Assembly: GCF_002982115.1 (NCBI RefSeq)
Contig: NZ_CP019980.1
Span: 1,620,001 to 1,684,000 of the forward strand
DNA: 64,000 bases
Source: Lysinibacillus sphaericus
Lineage (GTDB): Bacteria; Bacillota; Bacilli; Bacillales_A; Planococcaceae
Reading direction: 5' to 3'
Both the position numbers and the translations under genes were made by a program. Under the pieces are notes generated by a model, which did no database searches, had not been told where the DNA came from, and saw only the letters and a program-made list of their open reading frames with translations. Position 1 is the stretch's first letter, and each line of letters begins with the position of its first letter. Below are positions 53,963 through 62,725 of the stretch, piece by piece.

Positions 53963-54709
53963 ATGAAACAAGCATTAATTGACATTGAAAATGTGTCATT
54001 TCAATATGACTATACACAAGTATTAAAAAACATCTCATTTCGTGTGGAAGAAGGAGATTTTTTGGCGCTCCTAGGTCCGAATGGCTCTGGGAAATCGACA
54101 TTACTGAAAATTATTTTAGGTTTATTAAAACCGATGTCTGGTGAAATTACATTATTTGGAGAGCCAAGTGCAACGTTTAAACATCGTGAATGGATTGGCT
54201 ATGTTTCTCAAAAATCCAATGCCTTCAACTCTGGTTTTCCTGCAACGGTTCAAGAAGTAGTTATTAGTGGATTATCAAAAAAATTAGGGCTCTTTAAGCG
54301 TCCTTCGAAGGATGCCAAAAGCAAAGTATACGAGGCATTAAAAGCCGTAGGGATGGACGCCTTTATGAAACGAAATATTGGCGAGTTATCTGGTGGACAA
54401 CAACAGCGCGTATTTATTGCACGTGCTTTAGTCAGTGAGCCACGATTACTAATTTTAGATGAACCAACAGTCGGCATTGATCACGAGAATGTGCAGTCCT
54501 TTTATGATATGCTGGCGAAATTGAATAGGGAACAAGGAATTACGATGATTCTTGTTACACATGATGTTGATACGGTATCAAACCGCATTAGCCATGTTGC
54601 TTGCCTTAATCAAACAATTCATTTCCACGGCTACAAAAACGAATTTGATTCGATTTCTCAGGATGCGCTAGACGCTTGGTATGGCCATTCGGTGAGAAAG
54701 ATTCACTAA
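53963..54709 (+). CDS. znuC: zinc ABC transporter ATPase
   Basis: ATP-binding subunit of the high-affinity zinc importer, 248 residues. Walker A GPNGSGKST (38-46), Q-loop VSQKSNAFNSGFPATVQEVV (manganese/zinc-importer type), signature LSGGQQQRVFIARAL, Walker B LLILDEPTVGID. Operon with znuB and zur under a Zur box. The ribosome site before ATG 53963 is weak (GAAAGAAG). The zinc-binding lipoprotein gene (znuA/adcA) is not in the window and must be elsewhere. Confidence 0.94.
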   Translation: MKQALIDIENVSFQYDYTQVLKNISFRVEEGDFLALLGPNGSGKSTLLKIILGLLKPMSGEITLFGEPSATFKHREWIGYVSQKSNAFNSGFPATVQEVVISGLSKKLGLFKRPSKDAKSKVYEALKAVGMDAFMKRNIGELSGGQQQRVFIARALVSEPRLLILDEPTVGIDHENVQSFYDMLAKLNREQGITMILVTHDVDTVSNRISHVACLNQTIHFHGYKNEFDSISQDALDAWYGHSVRKIH

Positions 54710-54723
54710 AAGGAGAAGGCACA

Positions 54724-55587
54724 ATGATTGAAGCAATTTTTCACTATGAGTTTTTACAAAATGCCTTTTTCTCTGGCTTATTAATTGGCATCATCGCACC
54801 ACTATTAGGTGTATTTATCGTAGTTCGTAGGCTATCACTGATTGCTGATGCATTATCCCATGTTACACTTGCGGGGATTGCTGGTAGCTTATATGTAAGT
54901 CAGTCTGTTGCTGCATTAGCAATGCTCAACCCAATTTACTTAGGCATACTTGCTTCTGTGAGTGGCTCGATATTAATTGAGCGCTTACGCCGTTTATATA
55001 AGCATTATGAAGAACTTGCCATTCCGATAATTATGTCTGGTGGAATTGGCATTAGCGCAATTTTTATTTCACTTGCCAGTGGCTTTAGCACCGATTTAAT
55101 GAGCTATTTATTTGGTTCTGTTTCGGCTGTGTCGAGGCAGGATTTATGGGTCGTTATTGGGATTGCGATTGTAGTTATTGTGTTTTTATATTTCTTCTTT
55201 AAAGAATTATTTGTGCTATCGTTTGATGAGGAATATGCCAAAGCAAGTGGTTTGCCAGCTCGCTGGGTTCACCTGTTGTTTATGATTGTGACAGCACTAG
55301 TAATTGCTGCTAGTATGCGCATCGTAGGTATTTTACTTGTTTCATCTTTAATGACTTTGCCAGTGGCTGCCGCCATGCGTCTGGCTAAAGGTTTTAAACA
55401 AACGATACTCTATGCAATTGTATTTGGCGAGGTAGCAGTGTTCATAGGATTAGTAAGTGCATTTTACTTAGATTTAGCGCCAGGTGGTACGATTGTCGTT
55501 ACGTCTATTCTTATTTTATTGCTAGTTATTATCGTGAAGAAAATAATGTTAAAGGTATCTGTAAAACAAGGGGAGGAAGCACTGTGA
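54724..55587 (+). CDS. znuB: zinc ABC transporter permease
   Basis: Membrane subunit of the zinc importer, 287 residues with about eight spans. [34 protein letters not shown] is the conserved start of this family, and [13 protein letters not shown] the coupling helix. ATG 54724 follows AAAGGAGAAGG; the open frame before it overlaps znuC and is not used. Its stop overlaps the zur start by 4 bp. Confidence 0.95.
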   Translation: MIEAIFHYEFLQNAFFSGLLIGIIAPLLGVFIVVRRLSLIADALSHVTLAGIAGSLYVSQSVAALAMLNPIYLGILASVSGSILIERLRRLYKHYEELAIPIIMSGGIGISAIFISLASGFSTDLMSYLFGSVSAVSRQDLWVVIGIAIVVIVFLYFFFKELFVLSFDEEYAKASGLPARWVHLLFMIVTALVIAASMRIVGILLVSSLMTLPVAAAMRLAKGFKQTILYAIVFGEVAVFIGLVSAFYLDLAPGGTIVVTSILILLLVIIVKKIMLKVSVKQGEEAL

Positions 55588-56012
55588 ATATTTCAAGAGC
55601 GTGGGAAATTTTAAAAGAAAACGGCTATAAAAAAACAGATAAACGTGAGTTAATTTTAAATATGTTTGCGGAAACGGATAAATATTTAACCGCTCGAGAT
55701 TTATTAGATGTGCTGAAAAAAGATTTTCCAGGTATGAGCTTCGATACAATTTATCGTAATCTTTCAACGTTTGTAAAGCTTGGCATTTTAGAAGAGACTG
55801 AGTTGTCTGGTGAACGAAATTTTCGTATGCATTGTGAATCTGAACATCATCACCATCATTTCATTTGTATGGATTGTGGCAATGTAAAAGAGCTGAATGT
55901 TTGCCCGATGGAAATGTTAGGTGAGAAGCTTCCAGATTATGAAATTGAAAATCATAAATTTGAAATTTACGGAAAATGCCCAGAATGTAAACATGAAACC
56001 CTGTCAAATTAG
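55584..56012 (+). CDS. zur: zinc uptake repressor Zur (Fur family)
   Basis: The 142-residue Fur-family repressor has a winged helix in 1-80 ([24 protein letters not shown]) and a dimer domain with regulatory ligands [18 protein letters not shown]. Two structural Cys pairs are seen (Cys95/Cys98, Cys132/Cys135). Placed in the zinc operon behind a Zur box, it is Zur rather than Fur or PerR, and is autoregulated. GTG start overlaps the znuB stop. The terminator overlaps its last codons. Confidence 0.95.
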   Translation: MNISRAWEILKENGYKKTDKRELILNMFAETDKYLTARDLLDVLKKDFPGMSFDTIYRNLSTFVKLGILEETELSGERNFRMHCESEHHHHHFICMDCGNVKELNVCPMEMLGEKLPDYEIENHKFEIYGKCPECKHETLSN

Positions 56013-56028
56013 TTTTGACAGGGTTTTT
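55996..56028 (+). terminator. intrinsic terminator overlapping the zur stop
   Basis: AAACCCTGTCAAA (55996-56008) with TTTGACAGGGTTT (from about 56014), then T run to 56028. Confidence 0.85.
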
Positions 56029-56092
56029 ACTTATATCAAAGGAGTATGTTTAGAAGGAAAGGGTATACTCCATTCTCAGTGAAAGAAGGCTA

Positions 56093-56428
56093 CTATGCTC
56101 TTACTACACGAATAGCATCTATTTTTTTGCAATCGATAATAAGTGGTGATGTTGAACCAGCTTCTAGGAAATAAGCACAGCAATTTCTACAATTGAAGCT
56201 CACAAAAGTTAAACCAAGGAAACTAAGACCGCCTGCTAAGAAAACATCAACTACAGCTCCAACTTCTAATTTTCTTAATTGCTCACAGATGCAGCTTCTG
56301 CAGTTGTTCACTGCTTTGTGGCATTTCTCTTCTTTACATTCATGTTCTTTTTTGTGGCTACATTTGCAAGGTTTATGACATTTACAAGGAGCCCAGTTCA
56401 TATGAGTAACATAACGTCTATCTTCCAT
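56093..56428 (-). CDS. Cys/His-rich protein, possibly spore coat
   Basis: The 111-residue protein carries 14 cysteines. N-terminal half CKCHKPCKCSHKKEHECKEEKCH is a metal-site-like cluster. The second half, CRSCICEQLRKLEVGAVVDVFLAGG...CRNCCAYFL, recalls the CotY/CotZ/exosporium cysteine-rich proteins of Bacillus spores (CICE/CVCD motif). No signal peptide. GGAGGTAATATG-type start. Lone gene between zur and serC. Coat protein is my best guess; a metal-binding protein next to zur is the alternative. Confidence 0.65.
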   Translation of the reverse strand: MEDRRYVTHMNWAPCKCHKPCKCSHKKEHECKEEKCHKAVNNCRSCICEQLRKLEVGAVVDVFLAGGLSFLGLTFVSFNCRNCCAYFLEAGSTSPLIIDCKKIDAIRVVRA

Positions 56429-56680
56429 TCATATTACCTCCTTTCTCCATCACTTAATGTAAAGCTATTGCCTTACACTAATAATCTATGTTTTGTTGAA
56501 GAATGGAGGGTGGTAATATGTCCGATAAACAAAGAAAAAACTATTTTTTTCTTTTAATAAATGTTGTTAAAGTTTATTTTATATGGCAAAGGTGTGATTG
56601 TACCGATATGGTTGTCATAGAGATAGAAGTCTATCGGTGGGGAATAGGAAAGAATGTTATGTTTAAAGAGCAGAATATGC

Positions 56681-56737
56681 ATTTTAAAAAAAGAAACGAC
56701 GAATGTTGTTATTTTTACAAGCATTCGTCGTTGTTTC
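56681..56737 (-). terminator. terminator after serC
   Basis: GAAACGACGAATG (56693-56705) pairs with CATTCGTCGTTGTTTC (56722-56737); a T run follows on the minus strand. It touches the serC stop. Confidence 0.8.
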
Positions 56738-56738
56738 A

Positions 56739-57827
56739 TTATTGGTGTTTTTGTTGGAATGCTACCATGAAATCGCGAAGTGCTTCGCAAGTTTCTAATG
56801 GCACAGCATTATATGTTGATGCACGGCAACCACCTACTGAGCGGTGACCATTTAAACCGATAAATCCAGCTGCTTTTGCTTCAGCTAGGAATTGTTTTTC
56901 AAGTTCTTCATCAGCGACGCGGAACGTGATGTTCATTAATGAACGGCTTTCTGGCGTTGCGTGACCTTTATAAAAGCCATTGCTGTTATCGATCGCATCG
57001 TAAATTACTTGTGCTTTAGCTTCATTAAGTTTAGCAACAGCTTCGACGCCACCTTTAGCTTCCACCCATTTCAATACTTCACCTAACATGTAGATACCGA
57101 ATGTTGGTGGTGTATTATATAATGAGTTACCATCCGCATGTGTTGTATATTTAAGCATTGTTGGAATTTCTTTATTTGCTTTTTCTAGTAAATCCTTGCG
57201 AATAATAACGACTGTTACACCAGAAGGACCAAGGTTTTTTTGCGCACCTGCATAAATGATACCAAATTTACTTACGTCTACAGGTTTAGATAGGATGTCA
57301 CTTGACATATCTGCTACTAAAGGAACATGACCTGTTTCAGGGAATTCTTTCCATTGAGTACCATAAATTGTATTGTTAGAAGTAATGTGCACGTATGCAT
57401 CGTCTTCATTAAATTGAATATCTGATAATGCTGGGATATTACGATATTTATTTTCCTTTGTGCTTGCTGCTTCAACAGGTGTACCGAATAATTTAGCTTC
57501 TTTGAATGCTTTTTCTGACCATGAACCAGATAATACATAGCTTGCTTTTTTATCGGCTTGGAGGAAGTTCATCGGTACCATTGTGAATTGAAGGCTTGCC
57601 CCACCTTGTAAGAATAGTACTTCATAGTTTTCTGGAATAGCATAAAGTTTTTTTAATAGAGCAATTGCTTCGTTATGTACTTCGTCGAAAATTGCACTAC
57701 GGTGACTCATTTCCATAATAGACATACCTGAATTACGGAAGTTTACTAATTGTTGTTGAGCGTTTTCTAATACTTCTAGGGGTAGTGCAGAAGGACCTGC
57801 GTTAAAATTGTATGCTCGTTGTGTCAA
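56739..57827 (-). CDS. serC: phosphoserine aminotransferase
   Basis: Makes 3-phosphoserine from 3-phosphohydroxypyruvate (serine pathway); PLP enzyme. The 362 residues begin with YNFNAGPSALPLEVLE and carry LQGGASLQF and the PLP lysine Lys197 in YAGAQKNLGPSG. The end GLNGHRSVGGCRASTYNA contains the substrate arginines. TTG start nine bases after AAGGAG. Monocistronic; serA and serB are not near. A copy of the 22-bp repeat lies in its upstream region. Confidence 0.96.
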   Translation of the reverse strand: MTQRAYNFNAGPSALPLEVLENAQQQLVNFRNSGMSIMEMSHRSAIFDEVHNEAIALLKKLYAIPENYEVLFLQGGASLQFTMVPMNFLQADKKASYVLSGSWSEKAFKEAKLFGTPVEAASTKENKYRNIPALSDIQFNEDDAYVHITSNNTIYGTQWKEFPETGHVPLVADMSSDILSKPVDVSKFGIIYAGAQKNLGPSGVTVVIIRKDLLEKANKEIPTMLKYTTHADGNSLYNTPPTFGIYMLGEVLKWVEAKGGVEAVAKLNEAKAQVIYDAIDNSNGFYKGHATPESRSLMNITFRVADEELEKQFLAEAKAAGFIGLNGHRSVGGCRASTYNAVPLETCEALRDFMVAFQQKHQ

Positions 57828-57945
57828 AATGGTACACTCCTTGTTTTGTTTAATAAAAGCACCTTTATTGGATTATAACTTAATTTTCAAGAGAAAAAAC
57901 AAAATTCTCAATTTTTTATTTATGTACGATGAAAACGAGCATTTT

Positions 57946-57967
57946 AGTGTCAGGCACGCACACAATT
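57946..57967 (+). repeat. 22-bp dispersed repeat, copy 3 (diverged)
   Basis: Starts AGTGTCAGGCAC and ends CACACAATT; 18 of 22 positions agree with the copies at 16862 and 17898. Lies in the gap between serC and the isochorismatase gene. Confidence 0.6.
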
Positions 57968-58068
57968 GGCACACAATTTGTTTTATGTATCGCATATTGA
58001 TGAAAAACTACATAGATAAAAAATTTTCGGTATACTGAAAGGTAAGAAATAGTGAAAGGGGTGTATGT

Positions 58069-58605
58069 ATGTTTACAATAGAACAAGCAAGTCTGATTGT
58101 TGTGGATGTCCAAGGCAAATTGGCAACGATTGTAGAGGATAGTGAAACAGTCATTCAAAATGTAGCAAAACTAGTACAAGCGATGGACGCTTTGGATGTA
58201 CCTGTGTTATGGCTTGAACAAAATCCAAGTCGTTTAGGTGGAACTGCCTTAGAAATAGCGCAGCATCTTCAGGGGGCCCCGATTGCCAAAATGGCTTTTA
58301 GTGCTTGTCAGGAGCAAGCCTTTATCGATGCAGTTAAAGCAAGTGGTCGTACCCAATTTATCGTGACAGGTATTGAAGCGCATATTTGCGTTTATCAAAC
58401 AGCAAGACAACTGAAAGAACAAGGCTTTGAGGTGGAAGTAGTTGTGGATGCGGTGTCCTCTCGTACAAAAGCCAATAAGGAAATAGGGCTAGATAAAATG
58501 AAGGCACTAGGTATATTGCCAACGAGCACAGAAATGATTTTATATGAGCTTTTACAAGGTGCGAATCATCCACATTTTAAAACAGTGTTACAACTCGTTA
58601 AATAA
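58069..58605 (+). CDS. isochorismatase-fold hydrolase
   Basis: The 178-residue cysteine hydrolase has triad Asp13 (VVDVQG), Lys74 and Cys107 (GIEAHICVYQTA). The family covers nicotinamidases, isochorismatases and many unknown hydrolases (YcaC type). The substrate is not inferable: no siderophore or NAD genes are near. GAAAGGGGTG precedes the ATG. Confidence 0.88.
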   Translation: MFTIEQASLIVVDVQGKLATIVEDSETVIQNVAKLVQAMDALDVPVLWLEQNPSRLGGTALEIAQHLQGAPIAKMAFSACQEQAFIDAVKASGRTQFIVTGIEAHICVYQTARQLKEQGFEVEVVVDAVSSRTKANKEIGLDKMKALGILPTSTEMILYELLQGANHPHFKTVLQLVK

Positions 58606-58668
58606 CGATTTACTTGCCAGCAACCTTTAAAAGTAAATGCATAGCAGACAAAGGCGATAGCAAAAAAA

Positions 58669-58983
58669 GTGGCTGGGACATAAGAGAAAAAGTGTTAAAT
58701 TGAACCTAATCAATCTAACACTTTTTTGCTATGCCGTTGTTGTCCGCTACGACGGTGCTTTCCGCTCAGCACAGTAAGCCGCAATCCTCGCTACGCGCGG
58801 TCTGCCCGCGGCTAACATTATGTGCTGTTCTGAGCTGGAGTCACTGCCTTCGCTACCAACAACTAGTGAACACTTCTAATTTTTTTAATTGCAAAAGCAA
58901 GAATAGCTAAGGTCTCCATATAGCAAAAATTTACGAACAGCTTTCCTCTGTTCCTTAATATTTTTTAGTTTTGTCCCAGCCAC
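58669..58983. mobile_element. 315-bp repeat element with 12-bp inverted ends
   Basis: Left end GTGGCTGGGACA (58669-58680) and right end TGTCCCAGCCAC (58972-58983) are perfect inverted repeats. Inside lie hairpin repeat copy C (58686-58780) and GC-richer sequence (58780-58860) unlike the AT-rich surroundings. No protein is encoded. It fills the gap between the hydrolase and PCYCGC genes. The size and ends recall a non-autonomous (MITE-like) element, but target-site duplication is not evident. Confidence 0.65.
58686..58780 (-). repeat. dispersed hairpin repeat, copy C
   Basis: Inverted relative to copy B at 29313-29396. The minus strand reads GCGGAAAGCACCGTCGTAGC, GGACAACAACGGCATAGC, then AAAAAA and the AGTGTTAGATTGA hairpin (58691-58722). 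The arms differ by one base. Confidence 0.8.
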
Positions 58984-59008
58984 CTTTTCTCTTTTGTGTC
59001 AGCACTTT

Positions 59009-59518
59009 TTATGCAGGCATTTCCGTTGGAGTTGGTTTTGCATAACCATTTTTGTATGTTTCATCAATTGTTTGGCGGATTTCTTTTAGAGTCATGCCAT
59101 CTTTATGCATTTTTGCGGATTGTAGTGCGATTTCCAAACAAACAGCGCAACGTGTGCCATGATCATCCCATACAATTGTTCCGTCTTGCTTTTTTTCTTG
59201 AATAAAGCAGTTTAAATTACTTTTATGTCCAACAGATTCTCCACAGCCACAGTAGCATGGCATCCATTCTAAAATTTCGGTTGATTGTCCAGCTATTTGG
59301 TAGACTAAGCGAATATTTTCAGATTGGCTATCTAAAAATGTTGGCAGGACATCAGCACTTGCTGTCTCTTCCTGAATATCTCCTGTTACATGAGCATGTC
59401 CATCATGTGAAGCTTCATTTTGAGTATCTTTTGGCTGTTCTTCCGTCGCTTGTTTGTCAGTTCCGCAAGCACTTAACACGAGCAATAACAACGTAAAAAT
59501 GGATATTAATTTTTTCAA
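59009..59518 (-). CDS. PCYCGC-motif lipoprotein
   Basis: The 169-residue lipoprotein has a signal with lipobox LSAC (Cys18) and a His-rich linker (HDGHAHVTGD). The family motif PCYCGCGE follows, then CFIQEKK and RCAVCLEIA. The PCYCGC family is confined to spore-forming Bacilli and of unknown role; its cysteines and histidines suggest metal handling. Next to a thioredoxin-like gene 2.6 kb away, but not in the same operon. Confidence 0.87.
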   Translation of the reverse strand: MKKLISIFTLLLLVLSACGTDKQATEEQPKDTQNEASHDGHAHVTGDIQEETASADVLPTFLDSQSENIRLVYQIAGQSTEILEWMPCYCGCGESVGHKSNLNCFIQEKKQDGTIVWDDHGTRCAVCLEIALQSAKMHKDGMTLKEIRQTIDETYKNGYAKPTPTEMPA

Positions 59519-59597
59519 AAAAACGCCTCCTACATGTTTACAATATTTTCATTATAACATTGGTCACGTCAATATTTATAGCTAGCGTAGTCACAAA

Positions 59598-61910
59598 TCA
59601 GTGAAAAATATCTAATCCGCGTGTTTTGTTCATTAAAAGTTCCATTTTTTCGCCTAGCAATTTTTTTAAGAACAAGCCAAACAACAGAAAAACTAACCAG
59701 AAGCTTAGTAAGAATGTAAGATCTATCCATATTTTGGACCAAATGATGCCACCAACTGCTTCACGCATCATGCCGATTGCATAAGTAAACGGTAAAAATG
59801 GATTAATTACTTGGAAAAACGTTGGTAACAATTCAACGGGGTAAGTACCGCCAGAACCAGCAATTTGTAAAACCAACATCACAATGGCTAGTGCTTTACC
59901 TACATTTCCAAATACAGATACTAGCGTGTAGACCACTGTAATAAAAACAAAGCTAATGATTAAACCAAAAAGAATAAAGGAAAGAGGCGCACGAATGGAG
60001 ATGTCTAACAGTAAAATATCACCAATTGTAATAATCAATGTTTGGATAATGGAGATAGTTGCAAAAGTCATTAATCGCCCAAAATATATTTCACGAATGC
60101 TATATTGTGGGTTGTCGTGAATATTCACTGCAAGAAGAGAAATCAGCAACAAACAACCGACCCAAATAGATAAAACGGTATAAAATGGTGTCATGGCTGT
60201 TCCGTAATTTGCAATTGGAAATATTCTATGTTCTGCTAGTTTGACTGGTTCTTCAAAAAAATCTCGCTCTGCTTCGACATCATTTTTTAATAATTGAACG
60301 ATTTCAGAGATATCGGTTTCGTTTTCTAATGTCCGTAGCTTATTAGCAAGGTCGATAATCTTTTTACTTAGTGTAGGGAAGTCAGATTGAATGGTAGCTA
60401 TAGCCTTATTGGCCGTTACTAACGTATTTTTGGCATTGCTTAATCGTTGTTTTGCCTGTGGAATGGAGCTTTGCACTTTCGTTAGCATAGTTGATGCATT
60501 TGTTAATGTATCCTTTGCAGCATTCAAGGTTGTATGAATTTGTGGTTCCAGTTTATCTGAATAGTAACTAAGAAACTGATTTAAATGATTTGCAGCATCT
60601 TGAGCCGTTTGTTGGACTGCGGCAATATCTTTTTTTATTGTTTGCTCGTCGATATTATTGAATTGTTGTACTTTATTTGAGACATCCGTTACTACAGCAT
60701 TTAGTTGACGTAATGTAGAGAGCACACTAATCATAGAGTCGCTAGCAATCGGATTTGCTTGTAACTTTCCTTGTATGGACTCCAATTGCTGAATAATACC
60801 TTTATTATCTAATAGAGCGATAACATCATTCGATCGCTCCTGTTGAAGCGATGAAATCACCGTTTGGAGAGAGTTTTCCAGTTGTTTACGAGAGGAGGCA
60901 TCTGCCTGTGTTAACTTCTGTAAAGCTTCCAACGTTTGGATACTATTATTTACTTTATCTTGTGAAGATGTTAACTGCTTTTGCAGTTCGTCTTTAGATT
61001 TTGCTAAGGTAGCTGTATCTGTCTGGATAGTTTGCAATTGCTCTAAAAGCTGTGAGAATCGTTGAGCGATTGTTTGTACGCTTTCTAAATCTGCTTTTAC
61101 AATGGGGGAAAGCTGAGTGAACAGCGTATCTGCCTCGTTTATCAGCTGTAAACCATTGTGGATAGTTGTTAGACCGCTAGTTGTCATTTTTTCTATCTCG
61201 GGTATTTCACTGATAGTGGTGTCCAATAATTTTTCAGCATCTTTTCCACCTTTTGCAGTTTGAGCTAAAAATGATTCAATATCAGGAAGATGTTGTTCAA
61301 TTGTGAAAATATAATGTTCAAATTTTTTGAAGTCTGGAATCTCGTGTTCGATTTCAATGCCAATGGTATTAAACATAGAAAAAAGTGTGCCATTGACTGT
61401 TGAGATAAATTCACTCGAAACTTGTTGGGTAATAACACCGGCGCCTTTACCTGTAATTTTGGGAGCAATAGGATTAATTTTTTCATTTACATAATAATCA
61501 ATATGCGCTTTTGTAGGTTGATCGGTCAAAATGGATGTAAGCTTTTCTGAAAAATCGTTAGGAACGATAAGTACTGCAAAATAATCACCAATGTTTAATG
61601 AATCGAGCGCTTCTTTCCTTGGGAGAAAGTACCATGAAAAGCTATTGTTTGCTTGTAAATTGCTCATTAATTCCTTTCCAATGTTTAAATTTTCACCTTT
61701 AATTGTAGTGCCATCATCTTCATTGACAACAGCAATTTTCATATTTGCCGTGTGCGCGTATGGATCCATCGAAGCATAGATATTCAACCATGCATACAAA
61801 GAAGGTAAAAAAATGAGCCCACCAACAATGACAGCAACTACCCAGTTTGATACTATATTTAAGATATCACTTTTATAAATTCGAAAAACATGTTGGAAAG
61901 TAGGTTTCAT
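59598..61910 (-). CDS. YhgE/Pip family membrane protein
   Basis: The 770-residue protein has one N-terminal span (about 22-42), a very long extracellular part (about 45-560) with extended coiled-coil heptads in 230-530, and six C-terminal spans of ABC-2-like type. ANMKIAVVNEDDGTTIKGENLNIGKEL and YFAVLIVPNDFSEKL are typical of YhgE/Pip proteins (phage infection protein; also partners of WXG100 secretion). Start at 61910 (MKPTFQHVFRIYKSD); the open frame before it has no good site (GGAG at long distance). No secretion genes nearby. Confidence 0.88.
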   Translation of the reverse strand: MKPTFQHVFRIYKSDILNIVSNWVVAVIVGGLIFLPSLYAWLNIYASMDPYAHTANMKIAVVNEDDGTTIKGENLNIGKELMSNLQANNSFSWYFLPRKEALDSLNIGDYFAVLIVPNDFSEKLTSILTDQPTKAHIDYYVNEKINPIAPKITGKGAGVITQQVSSEFISTVNGTLFSMFNTIGIEIEHEIPDFKKFEHYIFTIEQHLPDIESFLAQTAKGGKDAEKLLDTTISEIPEIEKMTTSGLTTIHNGLQLINEADTLFTQLSPIVKADLESVQTIAQRFSQLLEQLQTIQTDTATLAKSKDELQKQLTSSQDKVNNSIQTLEALQKLTQADASSRKQLENSLQTVISSLQQERSNDVIALLDNKGIIQQLESIQGKLQANPIASDSMISVLSTLRQLNAVVTDVSNKVQQFNNIDEQTIKKDIAAVQQTAQDAANHLNQFLSYYSDKLEPQIHTTLNAAKDTLTNASTMLTKVQSSIPQAKQRLSNAKNTLVTANKAIATIQSDFPTLSKKIIDLANKLRTLENETDISEIVQLLKNDVEAERDFFEEPVKLAEHRIFPIANYGTAMTPFYTVLSIWVGCLLLISLLAVNIHDNPQYSIREIYFGRLMTFATISIIQTLIITIGDILLLDISIRAPLSFILFGLIISFVFITVVYTLVSVFGNVGKALAIVMLVLQIAGSGGTYPVELLPTFFQVINPFLPFTYAIGMMREAVGGIIWSKIWIDLTFLLSFWLVFLLFGLFLKKLLGEKMELLMNKTRGLDIFH

Positions 61911-62103
61911 AGTAAATTTCACTCCAAATTCATTTTGCGCATTATAGTAAGTAGGTTTCCATAAATACATTAAATTATGTTTGAATTGTGCGAAAACTTA
62001 CTATGAAAGACGAATTAGTTTACTAGCTTCTAAAAACACTTTATAATCAATTCCAAATACACTAAAAGTAGGACATTTTTTATGTGAAATCGGAGGAGTT
62101 TAA

Positions 62104-62583
62104 TTGAAAAAGCTACTAATTATTGGTTCGGTTATTGTTGTATTATTTGCAGCGATTATTGTACTTACAAATGTATCAAACAAAAACAAACTGGCGAGTG
62201 CGAATAATCCATACGGAGACAAAAATCTAAAACAAGAAACAATTGACCAATTAGATGATGAAAATTACCAAAATATTATGTTGCCTGATGAGCTAGAAAA
62301 GAAGATTAAAGCTGGGGAAGATGTCAATGCGTATTTCTTTAGTCCAGTTTGTGTACACTGTCAAGCATTCACACCCGTATTAATGCCGGTTGCAGATGAT
62401 TTAGGCGTAAATATTGCACAATTAAACGTATATGAATATGGAGATTTATGGGATAAGTATAATCTCGAAGCAACGCCAACTTTTATTCGTTTTGAAGATG
62501 GCAAAGAAACTGCACGTTTTGTAGGGGCATTAGCTGAAGAAGATTTACGAGCTTTCTTAGATAAAGAAGTATTAAAAAAATAA
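62104..62583 (+). CDS. membrane-anchored thioredoxin-like protein
   Basis: The 159-residue protein has an N-terminal anchor (about 4-23) and a thioredoxin fold outside, with the active site CVHC (Cys83, Cys86) in YFFSPVCVHCQAFTP and the cis-Pro loop ATPTFI. Likely a thiol-disulfide oxidoreductase of the BdbA/StoA type. TTG start after CGGAGGAG. Monocistronic. Confidence 0.9.
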   Translation: MKKLLIIGSVIVVLFAAIIVLTNVSNKNKLASANNPYGDKNLKQETIDQLDDENYQNIMLPDELEKKIKAGEDVNAYFFSPVCVHCQAFTPVLMPVADDLGVNIAQLNVYEYGDLWDKYNLEATPTFIRFEDGKETARFVGALAEEDLRAFLDKEVLKK

Positions 62584-62590
62584 CGCACAG

Positions 62591-62625
62591 AAGAGACTGA
62601 ACCAATGGGACAGTCTCTTTTTTAT
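62591..62625 (+). terminator. intrinsic terminator
   Basis: AAGAGACTG (62591-62599) with CAGTCTCTT (62611-62619), followed by a T run. Confidence 0.87.
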
Positions 62626-62725
62626 TCAAATAGATAGCAAACGAAATGGAGAGTGCTTTATAGAGTGAAGTATGTATAATATATACTATATAGAATGAGG
62701 TGTATGAAAACTGGAGGAAGAATGG

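Noticed and set aside
56503-56847. Plus-strand frame with a good GGAGGG site (ATG 56518)
   Set aside because: Composition is not protein-like after about 20 residues, it runs through the serC terminator and then antisense to serC. A very short peptide cannot be excluded.
58606-59008. Possible degraded gene in the gap
   Set aside because: No frame holds on either strand; the sequence is explained by the repeat element.
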